Assembly: GCF_030163755.1 (NCBI RefSeq)
Contig: NZ_JASJOE010000011.1
Span: 16,090 to 80,089, forward strand
Length of the DNA: 64,000 nt
Direction of reading: 5' to 3'
DNA from: Roseicyclus amphidinii
GTDB taxonomy: Bacteria > Pseudomonadota > Alphaproteobacteria > Rhodobacterales > Rhodobacteraceae
A program made the translations under genes and the position numbers. This document shows positions 16,901 through 24,778 of this stretch, piece after piece. Within the stretch, counting starts at the first letter, position 1. Every line of letters begins with the position of its first letter. The notes beneath the pieces were generated by a model that saw nothing but the letters and a program-made list of their open reading frames with translations, was not told where the DNA came from and made no database searches.

Positions 16901-17587
16901 TGCACCGCCCAGAACAGCGCCACCCAGCGCACCGAACATCATGTTTTCGGCCAGGTTGGGGGCAGGCAGCATGAGGCGCTCGGCGGCCTCGCTGCGGCGT
17001 TCGAACTGGGCGGCCTCGGTCAAGGCTCCGGCAGCCCCCTCGACCAAGGCGACACGGGCCACGTTTGCACCGCCGAGCGGTGCAGTGGCGACGCCCACGG
17101 CGATGTTCTGGGCGTCAGTCAATTCGGACCAGATCGAGCCTGCAAGCTCAGGTGCCCAGGAGCCCGATGGGGCATTGTCGAGGATCTCGCGCTGCTCGTC
17201 GTAGTCTGCGCGCGCGCGGGCGTCGAACCAGGCGTCGAATTCCTCGCGCGTGGCGGGCAACCCCGCCAGGGACGGTGTGCGACCACCACCGCTGCGGCGG
17301 GCCATTTCGACATGCGACAAGGCCACATTCAGGCGCTCGGTCAACCGCGGCGGGCGATCGCCGCGCCGCCAGCTGGCTCGATCGGTGGCCGGATCCAGGC
17401 CGGGGCCGACAGCCTGGAACAGCTCGTCGACCAGCGACCGACGCAGCGCATCATGGGTCTGGTTGATGTCGGCCGCGATGTCATTGGCCTCCTGCGCGGC
17501 CAGAAGCCGCTGCAGCGGCGACGGCACTGGCCGGTCCGCGGCGGGAAGGTCCGGGTAGCTCAGCGGCACGTTGTCGGGAATGGTCAT
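13955..17587 (-). CDS. Giant ejection protein with peptidase M15, lytic transglycosylase and ddrB/ParB-like domains
   Basis: A 1210-residue virion protein with three recognisable parts. Residues about 310-415 are an M15-type peptidase (GSRHFHGDALDLDISG with His357/His359, and GILHVD with His398/Asp400). Residues about 438-560 are a lytic transglycosylase (IVGAESGGDPNARN with catalytic Glu450, then TGLGQF). Residues about 628-830 resemble the ddrB-like ParB fold (VTTGVRTIDVEYQVVDAATL, MPAPEADRGAPIVGPDGIVE and SGNGRVAAIREA). It would digest peptidoglycan during DNA entry, cutting both glycan and peptide bonds. It overlaps both neighbours by a few bases. The C-terminal 350 residues are helical and unassigned. 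Confidence 0.8.
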   Translation of the reverse strand: MTIPDNVPLSYPDLPAADRPVPSPLQRLLAAQEANDIAADINQTHDALRRSLVDELFQAVGPGLDPATDRASWRRGDRPPRLTERLNVALSHVEMARRSGGGRTPSLAGLPATREEFDAWFDARARADYDEQREILDNAPSGSWAPELAGSIWSELTDAQNIAVGVATAPLGGANVARVALVEGAAGALTEAAQFERRSEAAERLMLPAPNLAENMMFGALGGAVLGGAFQAGGNALTGRHIWTGEAARAAQAAEAPPVRSPLDTENAIADAATMLANDPVAEQAFGIRTNPAMNPMLTLDGRQSHMTRPDAGANMEALLAGPFARMQEIFGAEVTINDAIARAGTSRERQTPGSRHFHGDALDLDISGLSNEDRLRLVDAALEAGFSGFGFGNGILHVDTGPRRSWSYGNSSFAGRPLGELQQRVASARPAAPAAPDFDAIARRIVGAESGGDPNARNGSSTATGLGQFIESTWLAMIERHRPDLMEGRTRAQILALRTDPDLSMEMTVAYTRDNAARLDQAGFPPTPGNLYLAHFAGVEGAIAALRAPRDAPILTVMSRAAIAANAPIRYQGRRFADFTVAHLIGWARSKMGDTGAAAGAGRAASPAGVGTSGGAASGVWTPTSRGYTTTGQVTTGVRTIDVEYQVVDAATLRAATGDLQPRDRTRAASAEQIADMAARLDPARLMPAPEADRGAPIVGPDGIVESGNGRVAAIREAAARFPERIAAYRGAIRAAGFEVPDDMEVPVLVARRRSDLSDNDRRLFVREANSATVARMSASERAAMDAAMIDDATMARFDPAAALDTPENAGFLRAALARLPQAERAALVTPEGRLNREGRERMNRAIFARAFDDRELLERLAEEQPGELRSLLEALEQAAPSWAALRADIAAGRVAPEFDIGGHVIEAVRIIAAARDIARTSGKAVQGIIDELLADNDLLEGLLSPLTQALVRKMYPGGRVLAADKVADFLRRYADEARKIGQGGGLLDAPGPLDALKAIDPEGFGHLTETGTPRGQSPSVAQPAPEMRAAASAAETATSEADALSISTVPPGASPRLQRILETGDDVASTLDGMTAAERRWLNRQFEAGLLARQQDPMMRNVWRWRIIDDQIDMRWDVRWDARERILADATPPAQPLPAAASAEDIATSGRLDELDTEALRAALGDMLELDVTTIDGQTWTAAQLLDELDADIQAYRVLDTCMLGRAS

Positions 17588-19647
17588 GGTGCGACCTCCT
17601 GCAGAAGGCGCAGCATGCTGAAGGTGTAGGGCTGGCCGTTTCCGTCGAAGATCATGCGCGATTGACCGCGGTCGTTTCGGATGAAGACATAGCGGTCGGG
17701 TCCGACGGCCCGCAGCTCGAGCCCCTCCAGGTCGCGGGGCATGAGGGGCTGGCCGTTGATTTGCGGCGGTTGGCCGGCAAGGCTGGCGTCTGACAGGACC
17801 GACAGAACGCGCTCGGTATTGTCTGCCCGTGCCCCGTCAGATGGCGGCTGATTGCGCGGGCGTGTGAACAGACCATCCGGTTGGGTCATGTCTTGCAGCC
17901 TGTCCAGCGCCGCCTGGAAATCTCCGGCCGCCACGCCGCGCGGAAACGGGGTCAGGATATCGTTCCACTCCTGGATGCCGCCCGCCGCGTCGCGCCGTCC
18001 GACACGGCCCGTGCCGCCCATGACTTCATGGACGGCCTGCGTGTAGATGTCGGCATCGAAATCCCCTGTCGGATCGAGGCGGCGCACGCGCGCCGCGTAG
18101 AGCGCGTCCGCCGCGGCGGCGATCTGCGCCTGCGCCGCCTCGCCGCCGGGCACGTTGGCGAAGACCTCGCCGACCACCTCGAAGGCCGCGCCGACGCGCT
18201 CGCGCACGGGCGGCATGACCACGTTGCTGGTCTCGATGACCTGCTGGCCGCGCAGGATCTCGGCGCGCAGCTCGGCGGGCACGCCGGTTTGCGCCAGCCC
18301 GCCGACATGGGCGAAGACCGGGTCGGTGACGATCCCTTCCGCGCCCGCCTGGGTCAGAAGGTCGGAAAGCTGCGCGCGCGCGGCGGGATCCTGGTCGATG
18401 CCCGCCTGGCGCTGGATCTCGAGCCGCTCGGCATCGGTGAAGAGGCGGCGCTCGCTTGTGTAGCCCTGGGCGACCAGGGCATCGGCGGTGATGCGGCGCT
18501 CGGCCAGCATGGCCGCGAAGGCATCGGGGGCGGCGGGGTCGAAGGGCACGAAGTCCGGCACGCGAAACCCGACCTCGGCGGCATAGGCGACGGGATCGCT
18601 GCCCCAGTTCTGGATCGCCGATGTCAGGGCCTGCTCGAGCACGGTCACGCGCTCGGCCTGCCACTGGCGCGTGATGGGCACCTGGCGTTCCTCGGCAAGG
18701 GCCGTGCGCAGCTCGGGGATGGTCATCTGCCGGATCGCGCCGCGCGCCGCCGTCAGGTCGCGGGTGGCGGCGGCCTGCGCATAATTCGGCAAGTCCTGGT
18801 AGGCGGGATTTTCGAGGATCGCGGCATTGGCCGCGGGCAGGCCGGTTTCCAGCACGCGGATCAGCTCGGCCAGCTCGGCGTTGCGCTCGGTCTGGGCGGC
18901 GGTGGTTTGCCGCTCGAGCTCGCGCGCGGCCTGCACGCGCAGCCGCGCCTGCGCCTCGCCGTCGAGCCCGCCGTAGTCGCCCGCATCGAGCGCCGCCAGC
19001 ACCGCCGCCGGGTCGCGGTCGATGTCGACGATGGCGCGCGCCTGGTCCATGTCCTGGTTGAGCTGCAACAGGCGGCGCTGGCGCTCCTCGGGCGTGATGA
19101 CGCCCCTGGCCAGCTGGCCGTCAAGGATTTCGGTTGCCTGTGCGATGGTGGCCTGCCGCACTTCCGGGCCCATGGTGGCGGATTGCGTGGTGGCTGTCTG
19201 GTAGTAGCCAAGCCAGTTGGCCTGGCTCTGCGAGTTGCGCAGCTCGAGCGCGCGCGCACCGATCTGGAAGGCGTGACGCCCAGCCACGTCTTCAAAGCGC
19301 GTTTCGAAGCGCGAGCGCAGCTCCGGCGGCACGCGCGCTTGGCCGGTGGAGGGGTCTGCCTCGAAATACCGCTGGCGCAGCTCGGTGGTGCGCCGGGTCC
19401 AGAAGTCGTCGAGCTGGTCCGGATCGCCGATGGCCTCGGCCTCGAGGCGGGCGGCGTTCATGTCGTTCTGCAGGTCGACGGCCAGCCGCTCGCCGGTGCG
19501 GCTGAGGCGTTCCTGCTGGATCGCGGTGCCGATCTGCATCATCCGGTTGCCGAGCTGCGCGATTTCAGCCGCGCCGCCGGGGGCTTCGAACTGCGGCTGC
19601 GCGGCCCGACCGGCCGACAGGGGCGCGCGGGGAACGGTCAGGCTCAT
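17584..19647 (-). CDS. Ejection (internal virion) protein, 687 residues
   Basis: A long, almost wholly helical, Ala/Glu/Arg-rich protein (for example QLGNRMMQIGTAIQQERLSR and EERQRRLLQLNQDMDQARAI). It fits the second core protein of podoviruses (T7 gp15 role). There is no signal peptide, catalytic motif or long membrane segment. A short beta-rich C-terminus reads GPDRYVFIRNDRGQSRMIFD. Both ends overlap neighbouring genes by 4 bp. It lies between the gp14-like and the transglycosylase-bearing proteins, the T7-like order of ejection proteins. Confidence 0.65.
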   Translation of the reverse strand: MSLTVPRAPLSAGRAAQPQFEAPGGAAEIAQLGNRMMQIGTAIQQERLSRTGERLAVDLQNDMNAARLEAEAIGDPDQLDDFWTRRTTELRQRYFEADPSTGQARVPPELRSRFETRFEDVAGRHAFQIGARALELRNSQSQANWLGYYQTATTQSATMGPEVRQATIAQATEILDGQLARGVITPEERQRRLLQLNQDMDQARAIVDIDRDPAAVLAALDAGDYGGLDGEAQARLRVQAARELERQTTAAQTERNAELAELIRVLETGLPAANAAILENPAYQDLPNYAQAAATRDLTAARGAIRQMTIPELRTALAEERQVPITRQWQAERVTVLEQALTSAIQNWGSDPVAYAAEVGFRVPDFVPFDPAAPDAFAAMLAERRITADALVAQGYTSERRLFTDAERLEIQRQAGIDQDPAARAQLSDLLTQAGAEGIVTDPVFAHVGGLAQTGVPAELRAEILRGQQVIETSNVVMPPVRERVGAAFEVVGEVFANVPGGEAAQAQIAAAADALYAARVRRLDPTGDFDADIYTQAVHEVMGGTGRVGRRDAAGGIQEWNDILTPFPRGVAAGDFQAALDRLQDMTQPDGLFTRPRNQPPSDGARADNTERVLSVLSDASLAGQPPQINGQPLMPRDLEGLELRAVGPDRYVFIRNDRGQSRMIFDGNGQPYTFSMLRLLQEVAP

Positions 19648-20174
19648 CCCAGGAGCTCCGGCCAGATTTGCGGCGCGGCGGTGAGAACCGTGTCGGCGAC
19701 GGTGGTGATCCCCTGGATCCGCGCGGTGCGCCGCCGCGCGGCAAGGATCTGCTGTTGCGAGGTCAGCTCGATCCGGCGGGCGCTGCCCTCGGAGCGGACG
19801 CGCTGCGAGGCAAAGGCCATCTCACGCGCCGCCGATATGCCAAGCCGGACGGCGGTCGGGCTCGACAGGTCGACGCCGCGCGCGATCAGCTCGGCAGATT
19901 GCTCGGCGAGTTGGCCCTCCATCAGCGCGCGGGTGCGCTGGTCCTCGATGGCGTTGAGCGTGGCTTCGGTGGCCTTTTGCTGCTCGATCGCGGCGGATTG
20001 CGCGTCGATGGCGGCCGTCTGGGCCTGCATCTGCCCGATCGAGCCCGCAAGGCTGGTGACCAGCCCGATGGTCTGCAGGATGTTCATGCCCGATCCGGCA
20101 GCGACGGCGGCGCCACCGGCTGCCGCTGCACCGCCGCCGACGCCAAGGGCTCCAAGCATTGCTCCGACACACAT
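19644..20174 (-). CDS. Ejection protein, T7 gp14-like
   Basis: A 176-residue protein with a Gly/Ala-rich hydrophobic N-terminus (LGALGVGGGAAAAGGAAVAA) and a Gln/Ala-rich helix (QMQAQTAAIDAQSAAIEQQK). This layout is common in T7 gp14-like proteins, which form the outer-membrane part of the ejection channel. The later segment LTSQQQILAARRRTARIQG recurs in such proteins. The start at 20174 overlaps the upstream stop (TGATG), and the stop overlaps the next start. Position directly after tail tubular protein B supports the call. Confidence 0.7.
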   Translation of the reverse strand: MCVGAMLGALGVGGGAAAAGGAAVAAGSGMNILQTIGLVTSLAGSIGQMQAQTAAIDAQSAAIEQQKATEATLNAIEDQRTRALMEGQLAEQSAELIARGVDLSSPTAVRLGISAAREMAFASQRVRSEGSARRIELTSQQQILAARRRTARIQGITTVADTVLTAAPQIWPELLG

Positions 20175-22420
20175 CAGGCACCTGCCTCTTCTATTCCGGG
20201 GGCCAGCCCGGCGATGGTCATGGGCGCGCCGCCGCGCGGGCCGATGCGGACACCGACTTGGGTGCCCTGGCCCGAGACGCCGGGCAGCCGGGTCGTGCCG
20301 GTGAAGACCTGTGTCAGGTCCGAGGCAACCTGCAGCAACAGGATGTCGCGCTGGCCCGATGTCTGGCGCGGCTGGCCAAGGCGCTCGCTGTAGGTCTCGA
20401 CCCAGCCGTCGGCGGTGTTCTGGACCGCAAGGCCGAGATCGGCATTCAGCTTTTGGGCACGGCCGATCGTGCTGCCTTCAGGCGAGGCCGGGATGACAGG
20501 CAGGGTTTCGACCAGGTGCGTGTCATCGAAAAGCCCGATTGTCGCGCGCGTGACCGCGGCCTCGAGCGTGACCGTGCCGTCGCCCGCGACGGTCAGCGGC
20601 CCGTATTGCCCGGCATCGGTCCAGGCGTAGACGCTTTGCCCGGCCAGGTGCGGCACGCTGAACGTGGTGGCGGCAACCTCGAGCTCGAAGCGGCTGGCGC
20701 AGTAGAGGTGGTGCGCTTCGTGCAGCGGGGGCGGGCTGGGCTGCAGCCCGTAGATCAGCCCGAATTCCTCGACGCAGCGCCGCACCTCGCCGCCCAGCGT
20801 GCGGCGCACGATGGCGCTGACGATGTCGGGGCCGCCGTCGGGCGCGGGCGTGACGGCGATGTCCTCGATCACGCCGCCCGCGACGGGCAGAACGCACCAG
20901 CCCAGCACGTCTTCTGAGCGGTCATAAAGACAGATCACGGCATTGCCGTCGGCGCGGCGCAGCCAGATCAGCGGCTCGGGCGACATCTGTTGCTCGATCT
21001 GCAGCAAGCCCGGAGCGCCCAGGTGATTGGACGGCAGAGAGATTTCCAGCGGCACGTTGCGATCGCGCTCGTAGCTGTATTCGATCTCGAAGACGCGCCG
21101 TCCGTCTTTGGCGATGAAGATGGGGTTGCCGCTGAAGCTGATGGGCCTGGCCGGGATGGACCCGATCTCGCTGCCGGGGCGAAAGGTCAGCGTGGTCGGG
21201 CCGAGCGCGGCATTGCCGTCGGTCGAGGCGGTAGACAACTCCTGCCCGAGCGCGCCGATGTAGAGCCCACGGTTGCCGCTCCTGAGCCAGAGAATGCGGT
21301 TGATCGAGCTGCTGCCGCCGATGGTGTAGCCGAAGGCGTCGGTGGCATCCTCGCCTTCATCGAAAACCTCTGTGGTGCCTGCAGCGGAAAAGAAGATGGT
21401 GCGCGGATCGCGGGTCGTGGCCGCCGCGATCAGGCGCTGTTCGTGAAGCTCGAGAACGGACGGGTATCCATGCCGGTCGGACCAGGCCCCCTCCGACCAC
21501 AGGTAGGTCGGGTCATCGACGACACCGTCGGGCAGGGGGGCAAGCACGGTGGCGGTGGCCTGGGTCGGGCTGACGATTGCGGTAATCCGCACGATGCCGA
21601 AACTTCCCGACAGGTGTTTCCACGACACGTTTTTGCTGACCTGCTGCGTGCCCGACAGGTGCTGCGGAACAGCCGGGCCGACATTGACGGTGTTGCCGGT
21701 GGTTTGCGTCGTGCCGGGCGTGGCGACCAGCTGATACGTGTTGCCCGCATACCGCACCTTGTCGCCAATTCTGAAATCTGTTTCGCCGGTCCAGCCGGGC
21801 ACGTCCGAAAAATCAATCGGCTCAAGCCGGATCAGCGAGCCGACGTGATCGGCCTCGAAAGTGTCGGTGGAGGCGGTCAGCGTGATGCCGGTGCCCGTGG
21901 TGGCGCTGGCCTGGATCGTGTGGGCCTCGTCGGTGTTGAACACGCGGAACGGGCCGTCATCGGGCACGAAGGGGCCGATGTCCCAATTGTCGAGCGCGAG
22001 GCGGCGCAGGCGCTGGATCGGGCGCTGGCCGTCGGCGATGTAGATCACGTCGGCGGATTGCACCACGGACAGGCGCGGCAGGTCGGCCTCGAGGAAGGGG
22101 GTAACCAGCTCGAAGGGCGAGGCCCCGTCCATCACCAATGCGCCGTAGCGCCAGACGCGCATCGCGCGGTCGGTGAATTCCAGCTCGAGCGCGTCATCCT
22201 CGGCGAACTCGAAGCGGATGCGCCGCGCCACGGCGTTGTTGCGGGTGGTGCCCCGATACCAGGTGCCCGGCGCGCGGGTGACCGGACCCTGCCGCGTGGG
22301 CAAAAAGCCGCGACAGACGCGCAGCCCGGTCTGGTACTTGCGGTAATCGAAGCGTTGGTTGAGCTGGGGCGAGATTTCGCCGCTGCTGAACGCGACCTGG
22401 GGGGGGCGGGTCCGGGTCAT
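20174..22420 (-). CDS. Tail tubular protein B (nozzle), T7 gp12-like
   Basis: A 748-residue protein with the characteristic N-terminus of podovirus nozzle proteins: PPQVAFSSGEISPQLNQRFD, YQTGLRVCRGFLPTRQGPVT and RAPGTWYRG. The remainder is beta-rich, with later motifs such as LHEQRLIAAATTRDPRTIFF and VPLEISLPSNHL typical of this family. It forms the distal tail nozzle that fibres and ejection proteins attach to. The start at 22420 is preferred to an upstream in-frame ATG because it overlaps the gp11-like stop by 4 bp. Confidence 0.85.
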   Translation of the reverse strand: MTRTRPPQVAFSSGEISPQLNQRFDYRKYQTGLRVCRGFLPTRQGPVTRAPGTWYRGTTRNNAVARRIRFEFAEDDALELEFTDRAMRVWRYGALVMDGASPFELVTPFLEADLPRLSVVQSADVIYIADGQRPIQRLRRLALDNWDIGPFVPDDGPFRVFNTDEAHTIQASATTGTGITLTASTDTFEADHVGSLIRLEPIDFSDVPGWTGETDFRIGDKVRYAGNTYQLVATPGTTQTTGNTVNVGPAVPQHLSGTQQVSKNVSWKHLSGSFGIVRITAIVSPTQATATVLAPLPDGVVDDPTYLWSEGAWSDRHGYPSVLELHEQRLIAAATTRDPRTIFFSAAGTTEVFDEGEDATDAFGYTIGGSSSINRILWLRSGNRGLYIGALGQELSTASTDGNAALGPTTLTFRPGSEIGSIPARPISFSGNPIFIAKDGRRVFEIEYSYERDRNVPLEISLPSNHLGAPGLLQIEQQMSPEPLIWLRRADGNAVICLYDRSEDVLGWCVLPVAGGVIEDIAVTPAPDGGPDIVSAIVRRTLGGEVRRCVEEFGLIYGLQPSPPPLHEAHHLYCASRFELEVAATTFSVPHLAGQSVYAWTDAGQYGPLTVAGDGTVTLEAAVTRATIGLFDDTHLVETLPVIPASPEGSTIGRAQKLNADLGLAVQNTADGWVETYSERLGQPRQTSGQRDILLLQVASDLTQVFTGTTRLPGVSGQGTQVGVRIGPRGGAPMTIAGLAPGIEEAGA

Positions 22421-23010
22421 CGCACGGCCTCGCGGTCCCAATATTCGTGGTCATCGTCCCAAGCCGATTGCGGACTGGCGTTGCGGCCGTCCTGGCGCAG
22501 CGCCAGGCCGGTCAGCCGTTCGAGGCGGCTTTCGAGATCGACCTGCTTTGTGCGGGTGGTCAGGTAGGCTCCGGCAAGAAGCAGGGCCATTTGCGCCGCG
22601 ACCAGCGTGCGGAAGGTGGCGGGCATCCGCGTCTCGTTCTGGATCAGCGACGTGTAGCGGATGCGCAGCGGGCCGGGTTCGGTGCAGCGGATGTAGCCCA
22701 TGTCGAGCCGCCATTGCACCTGCAGCCCATGGACCTCGCGCAGCGCAACCAGGTCGGGCGGCGGCAGGTAGACATGGGGCAGATCGGGATCGGCGGCATC
22801 GCCCGCGAGCAGCTGCGCCTCGGGCAGGGTGACGATGCGCGAGGCAAAGGACCATTCCGCGATTTCCAGCGCCATGCGCAGGGCCTCGGGATAGACGGCC
22901 GCGGCCGCGGCGGCCTCGGGGCTTTCGTCGGCGAAGCTCGACAGCGGGGCCAGCTCGAGAAAGCGGAAGGCCTGCGCGGGGATGGTGCTGGCGGCGATCG
23001 GCGGCGTCAT
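22417..23010 (-). CDS. Tail tubular protein A (gatekeeper), T7 gp11-like
   Basis: A 197-residue protein matching the tail adaptor of short-tailed phages. Features are FRFLELAPLSSFADESPEAA, WSFASRIVTLPE, LPHVYLPPPDLVALREVHGL and RTLVAAQMALLLAGAYLT. These occur in the same order in TTPA proteins (long helix, strand region, helix). It joins portal and nozzle. ATG 23010 was chosen because the conserved region starts there; the longer in-frame reading upstream shows no such similarity. The stop overlaps the TTPB start. Confidence 0.8.
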   Translation of the reverse strand: MTPPIAASTIPAQAFRFLELAPLSSFADESPEAAAAAAVYPEALRMALEIAEWSFASRIVTLPEAQLLAGDAADPDLPHVYLPPPDLVALREVHGLQVQWRLDMGYIRCTEPGPLRIRYTSLIQNETRMPATFRTLVAAQMALLLAGAYLTTRTKQVDLESRLERLTGLALRQDGRNASPQSAWDDDHEYWDREAVR

Positions 23011-23063
23011 GAACCCGGCCCGGAAAAGGGGCGTGGCCCCGGTCGGCGACCGGGGCCAGCGCG

Positions 23064-23522
23064 TCAGCTGGTGTGGATGTAGTGGACTTGGAACGGCATC
23101 TCGCCCGCGCCGGTGGCGTTGGCGATGGCATGCGCGTAAAGCGCGATATGGCCGCCGGGGTCGGCGGCCAGGCCCAGCACCTGCCACAGCGGCTTGCCGT
23201 GGTTGGCATCCCCCTTGGCGATGGGATCGACCTGGTTTCCGGCGGATTTCAGGACCGACACCAGGGCGTCGACATCGGTTTCGGTGCCGATGCGGATGGC
23301 GGCGAAGCCCCAGTTCTGGACGTCGAAGAACGTGTCGGGGTGCAGGTAGCAGCTCGAGGGCAGATCGACGAGCCGATAGCTCGACAGGTTGCTGTCGTCG
23401 GCGGCGTTGGTGACGGTGCCGGTGGCGATGCGGAGCGTGCCCGCGACGGCATGGGGATCGGGATGGGCAGCACCGCCAAGGGCGCGCGGCACCAGGTTGG
23501 AGTGCTTTTTCACGACGGGCAT
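23064..23522 (-). CDS. Phage structural protein of unknown function (near capsid)
   Basis: A 152-residue beta-rich protein, with segments such as TLRIATGTVTNAADDSNLSS and YRLVDLPSSCYLHPDTFFDV. I do not recognise the family. It stands directly downstream of the major capsid gene with its own ribosome site (AAGGAACCCGATC then ATG 23522), so it may be made in quantity. A head decoration or head-fibre protein would fit that place; this is inference. Confidence 0.6.
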   Translation of the reverse strand: MPVVKKHSNLVPRALGGAAHPDPHAVAGTLRIATGTVTNAADDSNLSSYRLVDLPSSCYLHPDTFFDVQNWGFAAIRIGTETDVDALVSVLKSAGNQVDPIAKGDANHGKPLWQVLGLAADPGGHIALYAHAIANATGAGEMPFQVHYIHTS

Positions 23523-23591
23523 GATCGGGTTCCTTGAGTGATCGGGACGGGGAAACCGGCGCGGAGCCCGCGCCGGTCAGGGCCTCATGGA

Positions 23592-24527
23592 TCAGGCGGG
23601 CTCGGTGCAGGGCACGATGTAGACGCCCTTGTCCTGCACCCGCGTCGCGTCGATGCAGCACGAGGCGTAGATGTAGGGCAGGTTTTTCTGGCTGGTGTCG
23701 TTCCAGATGTCGCCCGACAGCGCCTCCCATTCGGCGGCGACGATGTTGGACTTGTCCCAGAAGACAGTCATGCGCTTGCCGTTGGCGTCCAGCGGCAGGC
23801 GGTTCGTGAAGATCCAGTTGAAGCCCATGAGCGAGGTGGGCTTGCCGGTCTGCAGCTGCTCGATCGCAAAGGCGTTGAGCGACGTGCCGGTGGCGGCCGC
23901 GATGCCGATCAGGTCATCCTTCTGCTCCGGCGTGATCAGCCCGTAAAACTGCGCCTCCATCTCGAGGCCGTAGTTGGATTTCTCGAGCTTTTTCTTGACC
24001 TCGCGCAGCTTGTCGAGCGTCAGGCCGGTGTTGTCGCCGTCGGCGATGATCTGGCTGGCGGGGATCGGCGTCTTGGTCGATCCGGTCTTGCCGTTGCTGG
24101 CCTGGCCGAGGATGCCGGTTTGACCGACCGAGAAGCTGCCGTTCTCACTCTCGACGATGCCGAGGATCGCGTCGAACTCGCCGCGGCGCACGGCCGCGAT
24201 ATTGGCGCGGAACAGCGCCGAGGTGGGGTCCATCGCCATGTCCCACTTGTCGGCCTTGTCGATGTATTCGCCCGTTTCGATTTCTTCAGGCCGAAAGATG
24301 CCGCGCCGGGACCGGGGCGTCGGGTTGTCGGGATTGCGGCGGTCGCGGTCGGCGGCGCGGCGCGCGCGCTTTTCGCCGAGCAGGTCGGCGATGGATATGA
24401 ACTCGCCGCGGCCGGGCACGATGGTGACGGCGTTGCGCAGCGGGTTCTGCATCTGCTGCGCGACCATGATCACGTTTTCGCGGAAGGTGGTGCGGTGATG
24501 CGCTTCCACATTCTGGTGGTAGGACAT
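23592..24527 (-). CDS. Major capsid protein
   Basis: A 311-residue protein of the phage capsid family common in alphaproteobacterial podoviruses (PF19821-like). It has a conserved N-terminal region (HHRTTFRENVIMVAQQMQNP), a middle with VGQTGILGQASNGKTGSTKT and a C-terminus with VQDKGVYIVPC. The gene stands between scaffold and tail adaptor genes, as expected. A strong ribosome site (GGAGGCAGC) precedes ATG 24527. An independent terminator lies upstream of it, so it is probably expressed from its own promoter as well. Confidence 0.82.
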   Translation of the reverse strand: MSYHQNVEAHHRTTFRENVIMVAQQMQNPLRNAVTIVPGRGEFISIADLLGEKRARRAADRDRRNPDNPTPRSRRGIFRPEEIETGEYIDKADKWDMAMDPTSALFRANIAAVRRGEFDAILGIVESENGSFSVGQTGILGQASNGKTGSTKTPIPASQIIADGDNTGLTLDKLREVKKKLEKSNYGLEMEAQFYGLITPEQKDDLIGIAAATGTSLNAFAIEQLQTGKPTSLMGFNWIFTNRLPLDANGKRMTVFWDKSNIVAAEWEALSGDIWNDTSQKNLPYIYASCCIDATRVQDKGVYIVPCTEPA

Positions 24528-24778
24528 GCTGCCTCCGAAAGCAGGGTGTTGATCTTGGGGGGTGTTTCGGAGGGGCTGCCCGTGACCGGACCCGGCACCT
24601 GGCCGCTATCGGAGCCTACCCGCCGCACTGTTCACGGGGTCAACCGGACGCGCCTGGGCTTGATGCAGCGCGCGCTCCCCGGATTTGGGGGGCAGAATGT
24701 GAGAAAAGCGCAAAATATGTCAAGGAAAAACCGCATGTGCCGCCTGCATCGTGCGCAGGCGGCACATCTTGGGGCGGG
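24528..24778. promoter_or_regulatory. Scaffold-capsid intergenic region, probable capsid promoter
   Basis: This is a 251-bp gap, long for this phage. It contains the terminator at 24735-24767 and about 200 bp between it and the capsid start. A promoter for the capsid transcript is expected here. No clear -35/-10 pair could be picked by eye. Confidence 0.4.
24735..24767 (-). terminator. Rho-independent terminator between scaffold and capsid genes
   Basis: A perfect 13-bp inverted repeat (ATGTGCCGCCTGC / GCAGGCGGCACAT) with a 7-nt loop, followed on the minus strand by GCGGTTTTTCC. It lies directly after the scaffold gene stop. Read in the direction of the late genes it would terminate or attenuate transcription before the capsid gene. 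Confidence 0.8.

Noticed and set aside
14249..17629. Open plus-strand frame of 1126 codons opposite the giant ejection protein
   Set aside because: It is the complement of a clearly real gene with catalytic motifs. Its own sequence is Gly/Arg/His-rich without any domain, typical of antisense frames in GC-rich DNA.
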